Below, piece after piece: positions 1 to 6,398 of a stretch of 8,994 nt of DNA. This stretch comes from Alphaproteobacteria bacterium (GTDB taxonomy: Bacteria > Pseudomonadota > Alphaproteobacteria > ATCC43930 > CGMCC-115725), in assembly GCA_017353855.1 (NCBI GenBank), contig JAFMSA010000129.1:1-8994 (forward strand), in the 5' to 3' direction. Under the pieces are notes generated by a model. The model was not told where the DNA came from. It did no database searches and saw only the letters and a program-made list of their open reading frames with translations. Position 1 is the first letter of the stretch. Each line of letters opens with the position of its first letter. The position numbers and the translations under genes are program-made.

Positions 1-429
1 GATTGGCATTTGCTCGAGCTCGTGGCCGACCGGCTGTGGCTCGTCGCCAACGGGACGGCCCGGCCATTCGAGGGGGATCTCGAAGACTATGAGCGTTTAG
101 TGCTCGATGGCAGCGGAGGCCGCACAGCGCGATCGCCCGATCCGGGACGCGGCACCCGCCGCGCAGCGCGCCGCGTTGCCGCCGAGCGCCGACGGGAGCT
201 GGAGCCTCTGCGGCAAACCGCTCGCCACGCCGAGGAGACCCATTCCCGCCTGACGCAAGAAAGACAAGCGCTCGATCGCGTGCTGAGCGGGCATGAAGTC
301 GCGAAGGGCAGGGGGCCTGTAGTGTCGGAGGCTCTCAAGCGACGTGCCGAGCTGGTGCGTTTGATTGAACAGGCGGAAGTCGAGTGGCTGGCCGCTGAGG
401 AGGCGATAGAGCGACAATCCGACGCGTAA
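1..429 (+). CDS. ABC-F family ATPase, C-terminal part (5' end outside window)
   Basis: The reading frame is open from base 1 and ends at TAA 427-429, giving the last 142 residues of a longer protein. The first residues (DWHLLELVADRLWLV, then a short loop and FEGDLEDYERLVL) match the end of the second nucleotide-binding domain of ABC-F proteins, just after the H-loop 'SHD' motif, which would lie off the window. From about residue 50 the sequence is Arg/Glu/Ala-rich and looks like the C-terminal coiled coil of the Uup/YheS type (for example RRELEPLRQTARHAEE and the last 30 residues). ABC-F proteins are soluble tandem ATPases without membrane domains that act on the ribosome or in translation stress. 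It is therefore not a plausible energiser of the transporter further right. The family call is strong; the exact subfamily cannot be decided from this fragment. Confidence 0.88.
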   Translation, partial: DWHLLELVADRLWLVANGTARPFEGDLEDYERLVLDGSGGRTARSPDPGRGTRRAARRVAAERRRELEPLRQTARHAEETHSRLTQERQALDRVLSGHEVAKGRGPVVSEALKRRAELVRLIEQAEVEWLAAEEAIERQSDA

Positions 430-767
430 GGTGTGTGCCTAGAGCGCTCGGCAAGTGTTCGGCTCCGGCAAACGTGCGTTGGTTATCAATCCCCATTGGG
501 GCGCTCGTCGATTGCTCTCTCGGGTGACCCTCTGCCGAGGTTGCCGGATCGCGACGGCGATCCTGAGGATTTACTGTGATAAGCAAGAACCGGTCTGAAG
601 CTCGCGGCTAATGGCCGCAGATTCACTACAAAACGAAGTTTCGTTTTGACAAACTCACGTTGAACAGACTATCGACGCGTAGTTTAAGCGGCGGTTCTCT
701 TGCGGTTACGCTCGGCAAGAGATATGCGAGGGGTGTTGATATCCCGCCTTCCGGATCGAGGTTCGTC
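430..767. other. Intergenic region with two inverted repeats and a candidate promoter
   Basis: This 338-base gap separates the ABC-F gene from the next gene on the same strand. I see no convincing coding sequence in it. It holds a perfect 7-bp hairpin at 546-563 (GGATCGC, loop GACG, GCGATCC) without a T-run, which is a poor terminator. It also holds a 20-bp palindrome at 629-648 next to a TTGACA hexamer at 646-651. The reading frame of the downstream gene stays open back to a TTG at 660. The ATG at 768 has the better ribosome-binding site, so I treat 652-767 as leader. Confidence 0.6.
629..675 (+). promoter_or_regulatory. Perfect 20-bp palindrome overlapping a TTGACA box; candidate operator-promoter
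   Basis: Bases 629-648 read CAAAACGAAGTTTCGTTTTG, two 9-base arms around a GT centre. The right arm runs directly into TTGACA at 646-651, a perfect -35 consensus. A weak -10 candidate (TATCGA, 670-675) lies 18 bases further on. A palindrome of this size overlapping a -35 box is the usual geometry for a dimeric repressor site of the TetR or MarR kind, but no regulator gene is visible in the window. The palindrome is seen directly; the operator role and the promoter are inference. It would control the 768-1370 gene, giving a 5' leader of roughly 85 bases. Confidence 0.45.
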
Positions 768-1370
768 ATGGCTGACACACCAGCAATTACCGATAGGAAC
801 CTCGAAGCAACGACAAACATTTCCCTCAAGCGGGAGCCGGCGTGTTTTGCATTTCTGTCGCCGCGGTCGATCTCGCCGCCGATGCCGATCGACTCGATTA
901 ATCTCGATCTCGCCTCGGCCGATTATTTTGATGGGCGAGCTTCTCTATGGACCGCGCTCGAGATCCGTTCGTCCGTCAGCGAAGAGCGCCCGACGGCCAT
1001 TTTGGGGTTCGATGAAACCTTTCTGCGACCGTTCGCGCGGGCCCTCATCGAGGCGGCAACAACCCGCGCTTCCTATCGAATGACGATCGTCGAGGAGGTG
1101 CGGAGTTCCCAGCGCTGCCGTGTCGTCGAATACGTTACCGGTCCCGGCAAGGCCCTCGAGGAACTGACCATTCAGCCTTTCGATAATGTCGTCCTGATCA
1201 GTTCGGCAAAAGGACCGGACGGCGAGGAGACGCTCTTCCAATTGCCCCGCACCGACAGCTTTCTCCGCGCGTTCGCCAAGGTGGCCTATGTGGCCGATCA
1301 GGCACTGCACGATCTGCTCAAAGACATGGAGCGAGTGGCCCGCCTGCGCAAACCAGTAACAAACGCGTGA
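768..1370 (+). CDS. Hypothetical protein, 200 residues, unrecognised
   Basis: I do not recognise this protein. The ATG at 768 is chosen because GAGG at 758-761 sits six bases upstream; the frame is open further back to a TTG at 660 that has no such site. It has no signal peptide or membrane segment and is probably cytoplasmic. The N-terminal 40 residues look flexible, with a Ser/Pro-rich stretch (FLSPRSISPPMPIDS). From about residue 60 it alternates short hydrophobic and charged stretches (TAILGFDETFLRPFARAL, then CRVVEYVTG and NVVLISSAKGPDGEE), suggesting a compact alpha/beta fold. The C-terminus is helical and basic (DLLKDMERVARLRK). A candidate palindromic operator lies upstream and a hairpin terminator downstream, so it looks like a monocistronic unit. 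No function is proposed. Confidence 0.75.
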   Translation: MADTPAITDRNLEATTNISLKREPACFAFLSPRSISPPMPIDSINLDLASADYFDGRASLWTALEIRSSVSEERPTAILGFDETFLRPFARALIEAATTRASYRMTIVEEVRSSQRCRVVEYVTGPGKALEELTIQPFDNVVLISSAKGPDGEETLFQLPRTDSFLRAFAKVAYVADQALHDLLKDMERVARLRKPVTNA

Positions 1371-1392
1371 GGCGCCTCGCCCGGCAAGAACA

Positions 1393-1415
1393 AGGGGGCG
1401 CGAAGCCCCCTCTTT
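1393..1415. terminator. Intrinsic terminator between convergent genes
   Basis: A 7-bp stem (AGGGGGC at 1393-1399, GCCCCCT at 1405-1411) closes a GCGAA loop and is followed by a short CTTT. It begins 22 bases after the TGA of the 768-1370 gene. The T-tract is short, so efficiency is uncertain. The opposing gene ends at 1486, some 70 bases away, so the same stem could also stop transcription coming from that side. Confidence 0.6.
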
Positions 1416-1485
1416 CATGCCCTGAGGCCCGTCTGACCCGCGGCGGCGGTACGGTGCCTGCGCCGAAGGGCCGGGACCGGCCTTC

Positions 1486-1899
1486 TTACTCCGGCGACGG
1501 CGCCATTCCCGGGGCAGCGGGAGCTGCGGGATTCTCGAAGTTCCCTGCCTGCACTCTGGCGAGCTCTTCCTGGTTCAGCTGGTTGGCAGAGCTGTCGTTC
1601 GATTGCGCGGCTTTGCCCTGACGATGGGGTGCGGTCTTGCGGTGCGAGACAGCGTGGCGCGGGTGCCGGTGCTTTGGCGGCATCGCCGAGCTCGTATCGG
1701 ACGCTGACGGCGGCGCCGTTGCGGCAGCCGGCGGAGGAGCTGCTGTCTGGCCGGCGCTGCGTGACGTGGGCCCTGCCCCGCCGGGGTTTGGGCCCGGCTG
1801 ACCCATCATATGGCCAGCCGACGGATTGAGCTGGGCGCCAACTGGCGCTGCGAACGCGATAGCGGCGACCGCGGCCACGCCGGTCAGGAGATGTTTCAT
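1486..1899 (-). CDS. Small exported Pro/Ala/His-rich protein
   Basis: The 137-residue product starts with a clear Sec signal peptide (MKHLLTGVAAVAAIAFAAPVGA), likely cut after residue 22 before QLNPS. The mature part is low-complexity: Gly/Pro-rich at residues 30-45 (GQPGPNPGGAGP), Ala/Pro-rich near 53-65, a His/Arg/Lys-rich stretch near 75-95 (PKHRHPRHAVSHRK), then a more ordered segment, NQLNQEELARVQAGN. A closing 'QLNQEELARLQ-GN' segment after a basic low-complexity region is something I recall from short uncharacterised exported proteins of Bradyrhizobium relatives; this is recollection, not a search. The start is supported by AGAGGA at 1907-1912, seven bases ahead of the ATG. It is presumably periplasmic, and its function is unknown. 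Confidence 0.8.
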   Translation of the reverse strand: MKHLLTGVAAVAAIAFAAPVGAQLNPSAGHMMGQPGPNPGGAGPTSRSAGQTAAPPPAAATAPPSASDTSSAMPPKHRHPRHAVSHRKTAPHRQGKAAQSNDSSANQLNQEELARVQAGNFENPAAPAAPGMAPSPE

Positions 1900-2198
1900 G
1901 CTTTAATCCTCTGGACGAGAGTTGAGAAGGACTCCAAAGACGACGCCCGCGCAATCATCGCCGCCCGGACGGAAGCACCCGCATTCGGTTGCCGAGAGGC
2001 AGAAATGCCGGCAAAGATGCCTCGCCTGCCACGACTCATCCCATTGTCTGTGTGCGCTGCAGCTCGTCGATCCGCACGCTAACACTGGAGATGCCATCAT
2101 CTTCCCAAGACGTAACGCAATCAGCCAGCTGCAATAATATAGTGATGAGAATGGCTTTTCAAGCGCGGGGGTAGTCTAGTGTGCCAACGGGGAACCGA
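1900..2198. other. Divergent intergenic region
   Basis: This region must hold promoters for both the small exported protein (leftward) and the peptide transporter (rightward). I see a -10-like TATAGT at 2138-2143 in an AT-rich patch, rightward, but no good -35 at the usual distance, so it is only suggestive. Several short reading frames cross here without ribosome-binding sites and are probably chance. No inverted repeat of note was seen. Confidence 0.35.
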
Positions 2199-3893
2199 AT
2201 GAGCGAGAATTCCCTGCGTTCCACCAGGTGGGGGTGGGCAATCCGGTGCTTGGTGATCCCGGCTTGCCTGATCCTGCTTTCGGATCAGCGCCAGGCCGTC
2301 GCCGGAAAGGATGAACTGACGATTGGCATCACGCAATTTCCGTCAACGTTAAACCCCAATATCGATGCAATGGCGGCAAAGAGTTATGTGCTCGGCGCTA
2401 CGCTTCGCCCGTTTACCGTTTACGACGCCGATTGGAAGCTTGTGTGCTTGCTCTGCGTGAAGCTCCCGTCAATCGAAGACGGAGATGCCGTCCCGGTCGA
2501 TCTGCCCGATGGCAAGAAAGGCATTGATCTTACCTTCACGATCCGACCCGATGCGAGTTGGGGCGATGGTGTCCCCGTGACCACCGAGGATGTGTTGTTC
2601 ACCTATCAGGTGGGACGCGATCCCGCCAGTGCCGTCGCGAATGGCGAGCTCTACCGCCGCATTACGGATATTACCGTCAAGGACGACAAAACCTTCACGC
2701 TGCGGGTCGATAAGCTCACCTTCGATTACGCGGCGATCAACGATTTCGTGCTGCTGCCCGCTCATCTCGAACGCAGTGCATTCAACGAGCCGGCACAGTA
2801 CCGGGTGCGAACCCGCTACGACAACGACCCGACCAATCCCGGTCTCTATAACGGACCATACCGGATCAGCGAAATCGCCGCCGGCTCTCATATTTCGCTC
2901 GAGCCTAACCCCAGCTGGCAGGGACCCAAGCCGCACTTTCGCCGGGTGACGATCCGCGCAATCGAGAACACCGCCGCGCTTGAGGCCAATCTGCTTTCCG
3001 GCACGATCGATATGGTTGCCGGCGAGCTGGGCTTTCCACTCGAAGACGCTATCGCGTTCGAAAAAAGACACCGGGACGCCTACCAGATCGTCTACAAGCC
3101 GAGCCTTGTCTACGAGCACGTCGATTGCAACCTGGACAGTCCGGTGCTCGCCGACCGGCGGGTGCGCGAAGCGCTGATCCTCGGGCTCGACCGTGATGCG
3201 ATGACCGGCCAGCTGTTTGCCGGTCAGCAGCCGGTTGCGGACAGCTTTGTCAACCCGCTGGATTCGGGATACTCAACCGATCTGCCGCATTACCGCCATG
3301 ACCCGGAGCGCGCGGCAGCATTGCTTGAAGCGGCCGGCTGGCGGAAGCAGGCAAACGGACCGCGGATCGATGCAAACGGCAACCGGTTGACACTCGAGTT
3401 GATGACGACGGCCGGTAACCGCTCGCGCGAACTCGTCGAACAGGTTTTGCAGAGCCAATGGCGTCGCATCGGTGTCGAAGTGCGTCTGAGAAACGAGCCC
3501 GCGCGCGTCCTCTTTGGCCAGACGCTGCGGCATCGCCAATTTCAGCTCGCGATGTATGCCTGGATCAGTTCTCCCGAGAACGTGCCCCGCTCGATTCTGC
3601 ACTCGAGGGAGATCCCGGGTCCGGGCAACTCGTTTGCCGGTCAGAACCTTTCCGGGTTCAATAACCCCGAGACGGATCGGCTACTCGATGCGCTGGAAGT
3701 CGAACTCGACCCCGCCAGACGCCACTCGCTCTGGGCAGAGCTGCAGCGGCTGTATGCGACCGAACTGCCTTCGTTGCCACTGTATTTCCGATCTTCTGTC
3801 TTTGTTCTGCCGAAATGGCTGTCCGGTGTACGGCCTACCGGGAACCAGTATCCGAGTACATTGTGGATCACTGACTGGAAACCCGAACAGTGA
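2199..3893 (+). CDS. ABC transporter substrate-binding protein, family 5 (peptide/nickel type)
   Basis: This is the periplasmic ligand-binding subunit of an oligopeptide-type ABC importer. The 564-residue product begins with an N-terminal signal (hydrophobic core CLVIPACLILL, likely cleavage at AVA/GKDEL near residue 35). The mature start, LTIGITQFPSTLNPN, is typical of the DppA/OppA group. Residues 118-138 (DASWGDGVPVTTEDVLFTYQ) are the family signature, and NGPYRI (218-223) and DRRVREALILGLDRDAM (319-334) are further conserved blocks. Length fits the family. An alternative GTG start at 2181, preceded by GGGGG, would add six residues; I prefer the ATG at 2199, preceded by GGGGA. It is followed by two permease genes. 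The ligand cannot be read from sequence; peptides or peptide-like compounds are likely, especially with an M20 hydrolase remnant nearby. Confidence 0.93.
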   Translation: MSENSLRSTRWGWAIRCLVIPACLILLSDQRQAVAGKDELTIGITQFPSTLNPNIDAMAAKSYVLGATLRPFTVYDADWKLVCLLCVKLPSIEDGDAVPVDLPDGKKGIDLTFTIRPDASWGDGVPVTTEDVLFTYQVGRDPASAVANGELYRRITDITVKDDKTFTLRVDKLTFDYAAINDFVLLPAHLERSAFNEPAQYRVRTRYDNDPTNPGLYNGPYRISEIAAGSHISLEPNPSWQGPKPHFRRVTIRAIENTAALEANLLSGTIDMVAGELGFPLEDAIAFEKRHRDAYQIVYKPSLVYEHVDCNLDSPVLADRRVREALILGLDRDAMTGQLFAGQQPVADSFVNPLDSGYSTDLPHYRHDPERAAALLEAAGWRKQANGPRIDANGNRLTLELMTTAGNRSRELVEQVLQSQWRRIGVEVRLRNEPARVLFGQTLRHRQFQLAMYAWISSPENVPRSILHSREIPGPGNSFAGQNLSGFNNPETDRLLDALEVELDPARRHSLWAELQRLYATELPSLPLYFRSSVFVLPKWLSGVRPTGNQYPSTLWITDWKPEQ

Positions 3894-4048
3894 CGAGAGC
3901 ACTTCCCTTCGCCGGCCTTCAGTGCCGCTTTTCACGGGCTATCAGCCGTCCGCAAGGGTGGGCCGGTATTGGCCGGCCATTGTCCCGGTTGTTCCGGGGA
4001 TAGGCTGGCGGCGAGGGGCGTAATGCGAAGCGCGCTACGGACGCAACC
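3894..4048 (+). promoter_or_regulatory. Intercistronic region with two consecutive hairpins
   Basis: Between the binding-protein stop and the first permease start there are 155 non-coding bases, unusual spacing inside such an operon. It contains GGCCGG (3961-3966) pairing with CCGGCC (3973-3978) around a 6-base loop, then CCCGG (3984-3988) pairing with CCGGG (3994-3998) around TTGTT. Neither is followed by a T-run, so they are more like mRNA 3'-end stabilisers or partial attenuators than full terminators. Binding proteins are usually needed in excess over their permeases, and such stem-loops are a known way to achieve that. The role here is inferred. Confidence 0.45.
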
Positions 4049-5002
4049 GTGATCCGCTTCGTGTCGATCCGCCTTGTCGAGATTGCCGTGACGCTGGCGC
4101 TGATGTCTTTCGTCATTTACGGGCTGATCGGTCTGATGCCCGGAGACCCCATCGATCTGATGCGTTCGTCCGACCCGCGCGCCAGCGCCGCGGATGTCGC
4201 GCGGCTCAAAGCAGCTTACGGTCTCAACCGCCCGCTCGGCGAGCGCTATCTCGCCTGGGCGGGTGCGGCGTTTGCCGGCGATCTCGGTTATTCGCGGCTT
4301 TTTTCCGAACCGGTGCTGAGCGCCATCCGGCCGCGCCTGGTCAACTCGCTGCTGTTGATGGGTGCCGGTTTCACCTTGGCTCTTTTGCTGGCGCTCCTCT
4401 TGGGGATCGCTGCCGCGCGCCGGCCGAATTCTCGCCTCGACCGCATTGTCAACCTGTTGTGTTTTGCCGGTGTTTCGATGCCGAGCTTCTGGCTGGCTCT
4501 GCTGGTGATTCTGCTCTTTTCGGTGGAACTGCGCTGGCTTCCGGCAAGCGGCATAGCCACCGCTGGTCGGGGCGATCTTGCGGACCGTCTCAAACACCTC
4601 GTTCTTCCCGTGGCTACTCTCACGCTGATCAATCTTGGCCCTTATACGCGGTTCGTCCGTGCCGCGATGCGTGATGCGCTGACCCGGGATCACATCCGCA
4701 CCGCGCGAGCGAAAGGGGCGAGTGAAGCTCGTGTCGTGATGCATCACGCACTGCGCCCAGCGCTCATCCCGCTCGTAACAATATTGGCGCTGTCCTGCGG
4801 AAATCTTGTCTCAGGCGCGCTGGTCACCGAAACGATGTATTCATATCCCGGAATGGGCAAGCTCATATTCGACGCGGTGATGGGGAACGACTACAATTTG
4901 GCACTCGCCACTTTGCTTCTCGCGACCGCGGTGACGATGGGAGCCAATCTCGCGGCCGATGTTGCCTATTGCTGCCTCGATCCCAGAGTGTCGCTGAGGT
5001 GA
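4049..5002 (+). CDS. Peptide ABC transporter permease, DppB/OppB type
   Basis: This is one of the two inner-membrane channel subunits of a binding-protein-dependent importer. The 317-residue product starts RLVEIAVTLALMSFVIYGLIGLMPGDP, the first membrane helix plus the PGDP motif typical of DppB-type permeases. A conserved GLNRPLGERYLAW follows at 58-70. Further hydrophobic helices are near 99-121, 135-158, 185-199, 238-260 and 283-306. The ATPase-contacting EAA loop is clear at about 218-242 (ARAKGASEARVVMHHALRP). The GTG start at 4049 is the first possible start after an in-frame TAG at 4001-4003; its ribosome-binding site is weak (ACGGA about nine bases away), so expression may depend on the upstream gene. 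Its stop overlaps the start of the next permease. Confidence 0.92.
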   Translation: MIRFVSIRLVEIAVTLALMSFVIYGLIGLMPGDPIDLMRSSDPRASAADVARLKAAYGLNRPLGERYLAWAGAAFAGDLGYSRLFSEPVLSAIRPRLVNSLLLMGAGFTLALLLALLLGIAAARRPNSRLDRIVNLLCFAGVSMPSFWLALLVILLFSVELRWLPASGIATAGRGDLADRLKHLVLPVATLTLINLGPYTRFVRAAMRDALTRDHIRTARAKGASEARVVMHHALRPALIPLVTILALSCGNLVSGALVTETMYSYPGMGKLIFDAVMGNDYNLALATLLLATAVTMGANLAADVAYCCLDPRVSLR

Positions 5003-5847
5003 AACTCCCGCTCGTGCTGCTCTGCTTGCTGGCTGCGGCATCCTTCGGCGCACCGCTCGCGGCCGCAGTGTTGGGGGTGGATGCGCGATCCGTCGATCTG
5101 CTCGACCGCGTAGCCGACCCATCCCTGCAGCACCCGCTCGGTACAGACGAGCTCGGGCGCGACGTCCTGCTACGGCTGCTCGAGGGGGGCCGTGTTTCTC
5201 TCGCGGTCGGTGGCGCAGCGGCGCTCGCTTCGGCTGTCCTCGGCACGATCATCGGCCTCGCCGCCGGCTATGTCGGCGGCTGGACCGATCGCGTCTTGAT
5301 GCGGCTCACCGATGGAGTAATAGCACTGCCATTGCTGGCGCTTCTGATTGTGCTCGCGGCATTGGACCTCGGCAAACTGGGCCTGCCGCGCGAATTTATC
5401 CAGTCGGAGGAAGTCAGCGTCTTCCGCATCATCGCGCTCGCCACACTGGTCGGCTGGACGACCACCGCGCGATTGGTCCGCGGTGGAACGCTGATTGCCC
5501 GGAGCCAAGACTATGTTCGTGCCGCGCAAAGCCTTGGCGCATCGACAGTGCACGTTCTGCGATGGCACGTCCTCCCGAATGTCGTGGGGCCTCTGCTGGT
5601 TGCAACCGCACTCAGTGTCGGTGACATTATTCTTCTTGAATCTGTGTTGAGCTTCCTCGGCCTCGGGATTCAGCCGCCAATGGCGAGCTGGGGCAATATG
5701 CTGACCAATGCTCAGGAATTGATCGAATCTGCACCGCTGCTCGCGATTTATCCCGGCGTGATGATTTTCGTGACGGTAATCTGCTGCAATATGTTTGCCG
5801 ATGCGCTGCACAAGCGGCTCGACCCGCGGCAGGCAGCTGGCGCGTGA
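4999..5847 (+). CDS. Peptide ABC transporter permease, DppC/OppC type
   Basis: This is the second membrane subunit, 282 residues. The start is placed at GTG 4999 because it overlaps the upstream stop as GTGA, a standard arrangement for coupled translation. A TTG ten codons earlier (4969) is possible but lies well inside the partner gene. After one N-terminal helix comes HPLGTDELGRD (46-56), the hallmark before the core domain of DppC-type permeases. The EAA loop is at about 171-200 (DYVRAAQSLGASTVHVLRWH, ending LPNVVGPLL), and SFLGLGIQPPMASWGNML (218-235) is another family signature. The N-terminal cytoplasmic lead is shorter than in many relatives. In most such operons two ATPase genes come next; here the next recognisable coding sequence is an opposing pseudogene starting about 20 bases away. 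Confidence 0.92.
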   Translation: MKLPLVLLCLLAAASFGAPLAAAVLGVDARSVDLLDRVADPSLQHPLGTDELGRDVLLRLLEGGRVSLAVGGAAALASAVLGTIIGLAAGYVGGWTDRVLMRLTDGVIALPLLALLIVLAALDLGKLGLPREFIQSEEVSVFRIIALATLVGWTTTARLVRGGTLIARSQDYVRAAQSLGASTVHVLRWHVLPNVVGPLLVATALSVGDIILLESVLSFLGLGIQPPMASWGNMLTNAQELIESAPLLAIYPGVMIFVTVICCNMFADALHKRLDPRQAAGA

Positions 5848-5865
5848 ACCAGGGACGCCCGGCCG

Positions 5866-6240
5866 TCCCGTGGTCTTTTGGCACCACGGTTTGGGCAAGC
5901 CAGACCTGGTAACTGGCGCCCAACGGCAGTACCTTGTCATTAAACTGATAGTCCGGGCTGTGCACGAAATCCCCGGCGCCCATGGTCGACAGCAAACCGT
6001 GCCTGACGTTGTCCTCGGTGACAACGGCTGCCGCCTATGCCGCAGCATCGGTCTGCGGCGCAGCATCACTGATTGGCAGGCAATGCCGTTCGGAGCAGTA
6101 CTGCATTCCCGCGCCGCCGGGCCGAACGAACGGTCCCCCGCAACATCACGGTTTCGGGGATCACATTCGAACTACCGCCCCCATGGATTTGCGCTGACGT
6201 TCACGGCTGCGCTTTCGCGCGGATGCCGATTGACCTCGTG
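5866..6240 (-). pseudogene. Decayed M20-family amidohydrolase/peptidase
   Basis: Read leftward, three frames carry successive pieces of an M20 metallo-amidohydrolase (hippurate hydrolase/carboxypeptidase group). The first is RESAAVNVSA (from about 6219). After a +1 frame change comes IHGG, then SSNVIPETVMLRGTVRS (6188 to about 6123), which is the dimerisation-domain signature. A second change of frame leads, past an in-frame TAG at 6035-6037, to AAAVVTEDNVR and MGAGDF (5983-5966). That runs directly into VHSPDYQFNDKVLPLGASY and VWLAQTVVPK, the family's C-terminal end. Intact members normally have about 20 residues between the MG-EDF block and the H-P-YDFND block, so an internal deletion is likely. 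The N-terminal catalytic domain is not recognisable. The left boundary is approximate because the remaining frame runs on into the permease gene. Family assignment is from recalled motifs. Confidence 0.75.
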
Positions 6241-6398
6241 ACCCAAGCAACATTGTACACTGGCGGGCGAGTCTCCTCGCCGAGCCCGGCCAAACGCTCC
6301 GCTTTATCGCCATCAAGTTTGTCGATGCCGGCTTGACCGGGCGGAGCGCTGGGCGCGCCGGGGGCGATACTGTCAACCGATTCCCGGGAATGCCAGGA
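6241..6398. other. Non-coding or decayed stretch between the pseudogene and the repeat protein
   Basis: No intact gene is seen here. On the - strand, the frame of the 6399-6713 gene stays open for 65 codons after its stop (6398 to 6204), with a plausible-looking composition (GIDKLDGDKAERLAGLGEE, later RPPVYNVAWVTRS) but no ATG or GTG with a ribosome-binding site near its beginning. It overlaps the start of the M20 remnant in another frame. It may be further gene debris; I cannot name it. Confidence 0.35.

Noticed and set aside
546..563. Perfect 7-bp hairpin as terminator of the ABC-F gene
   Set aside because: It lies over 115 bases after the stop and has no T-run; kept only as an inverted repeat in the intergenic description.
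945..1418. 157-codon open frame on the - strand opposite the unknown 200-residue gene
   Set aside because: Considered because the + strand gene is unrecognised. It would start inside the terminator hairpin region, lacks a ribosome-binding site and has no recognisable motif, whereas the + frame has GAGG plus ATG at proper spacing.
3932..4747. 271-codon open frame on the - strand opposite the first permease
   Set aside because: It lies almost wholly antisense to a clearly conserved permease, is rich in Arg/Gln/His as expected of a shadow frame in GC-rich DNA, and shows no motif or ribosome-binding site.
5170..6069. 299-codon open frame on the - strand opposite the second permease and across the pseudogene
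   Set aside because: It is antisense to a conserved permease with shadow-like composition (many Arg, Gln, His, Cys). The M20 motifs in the pseudogene area lie mainly in other frames.
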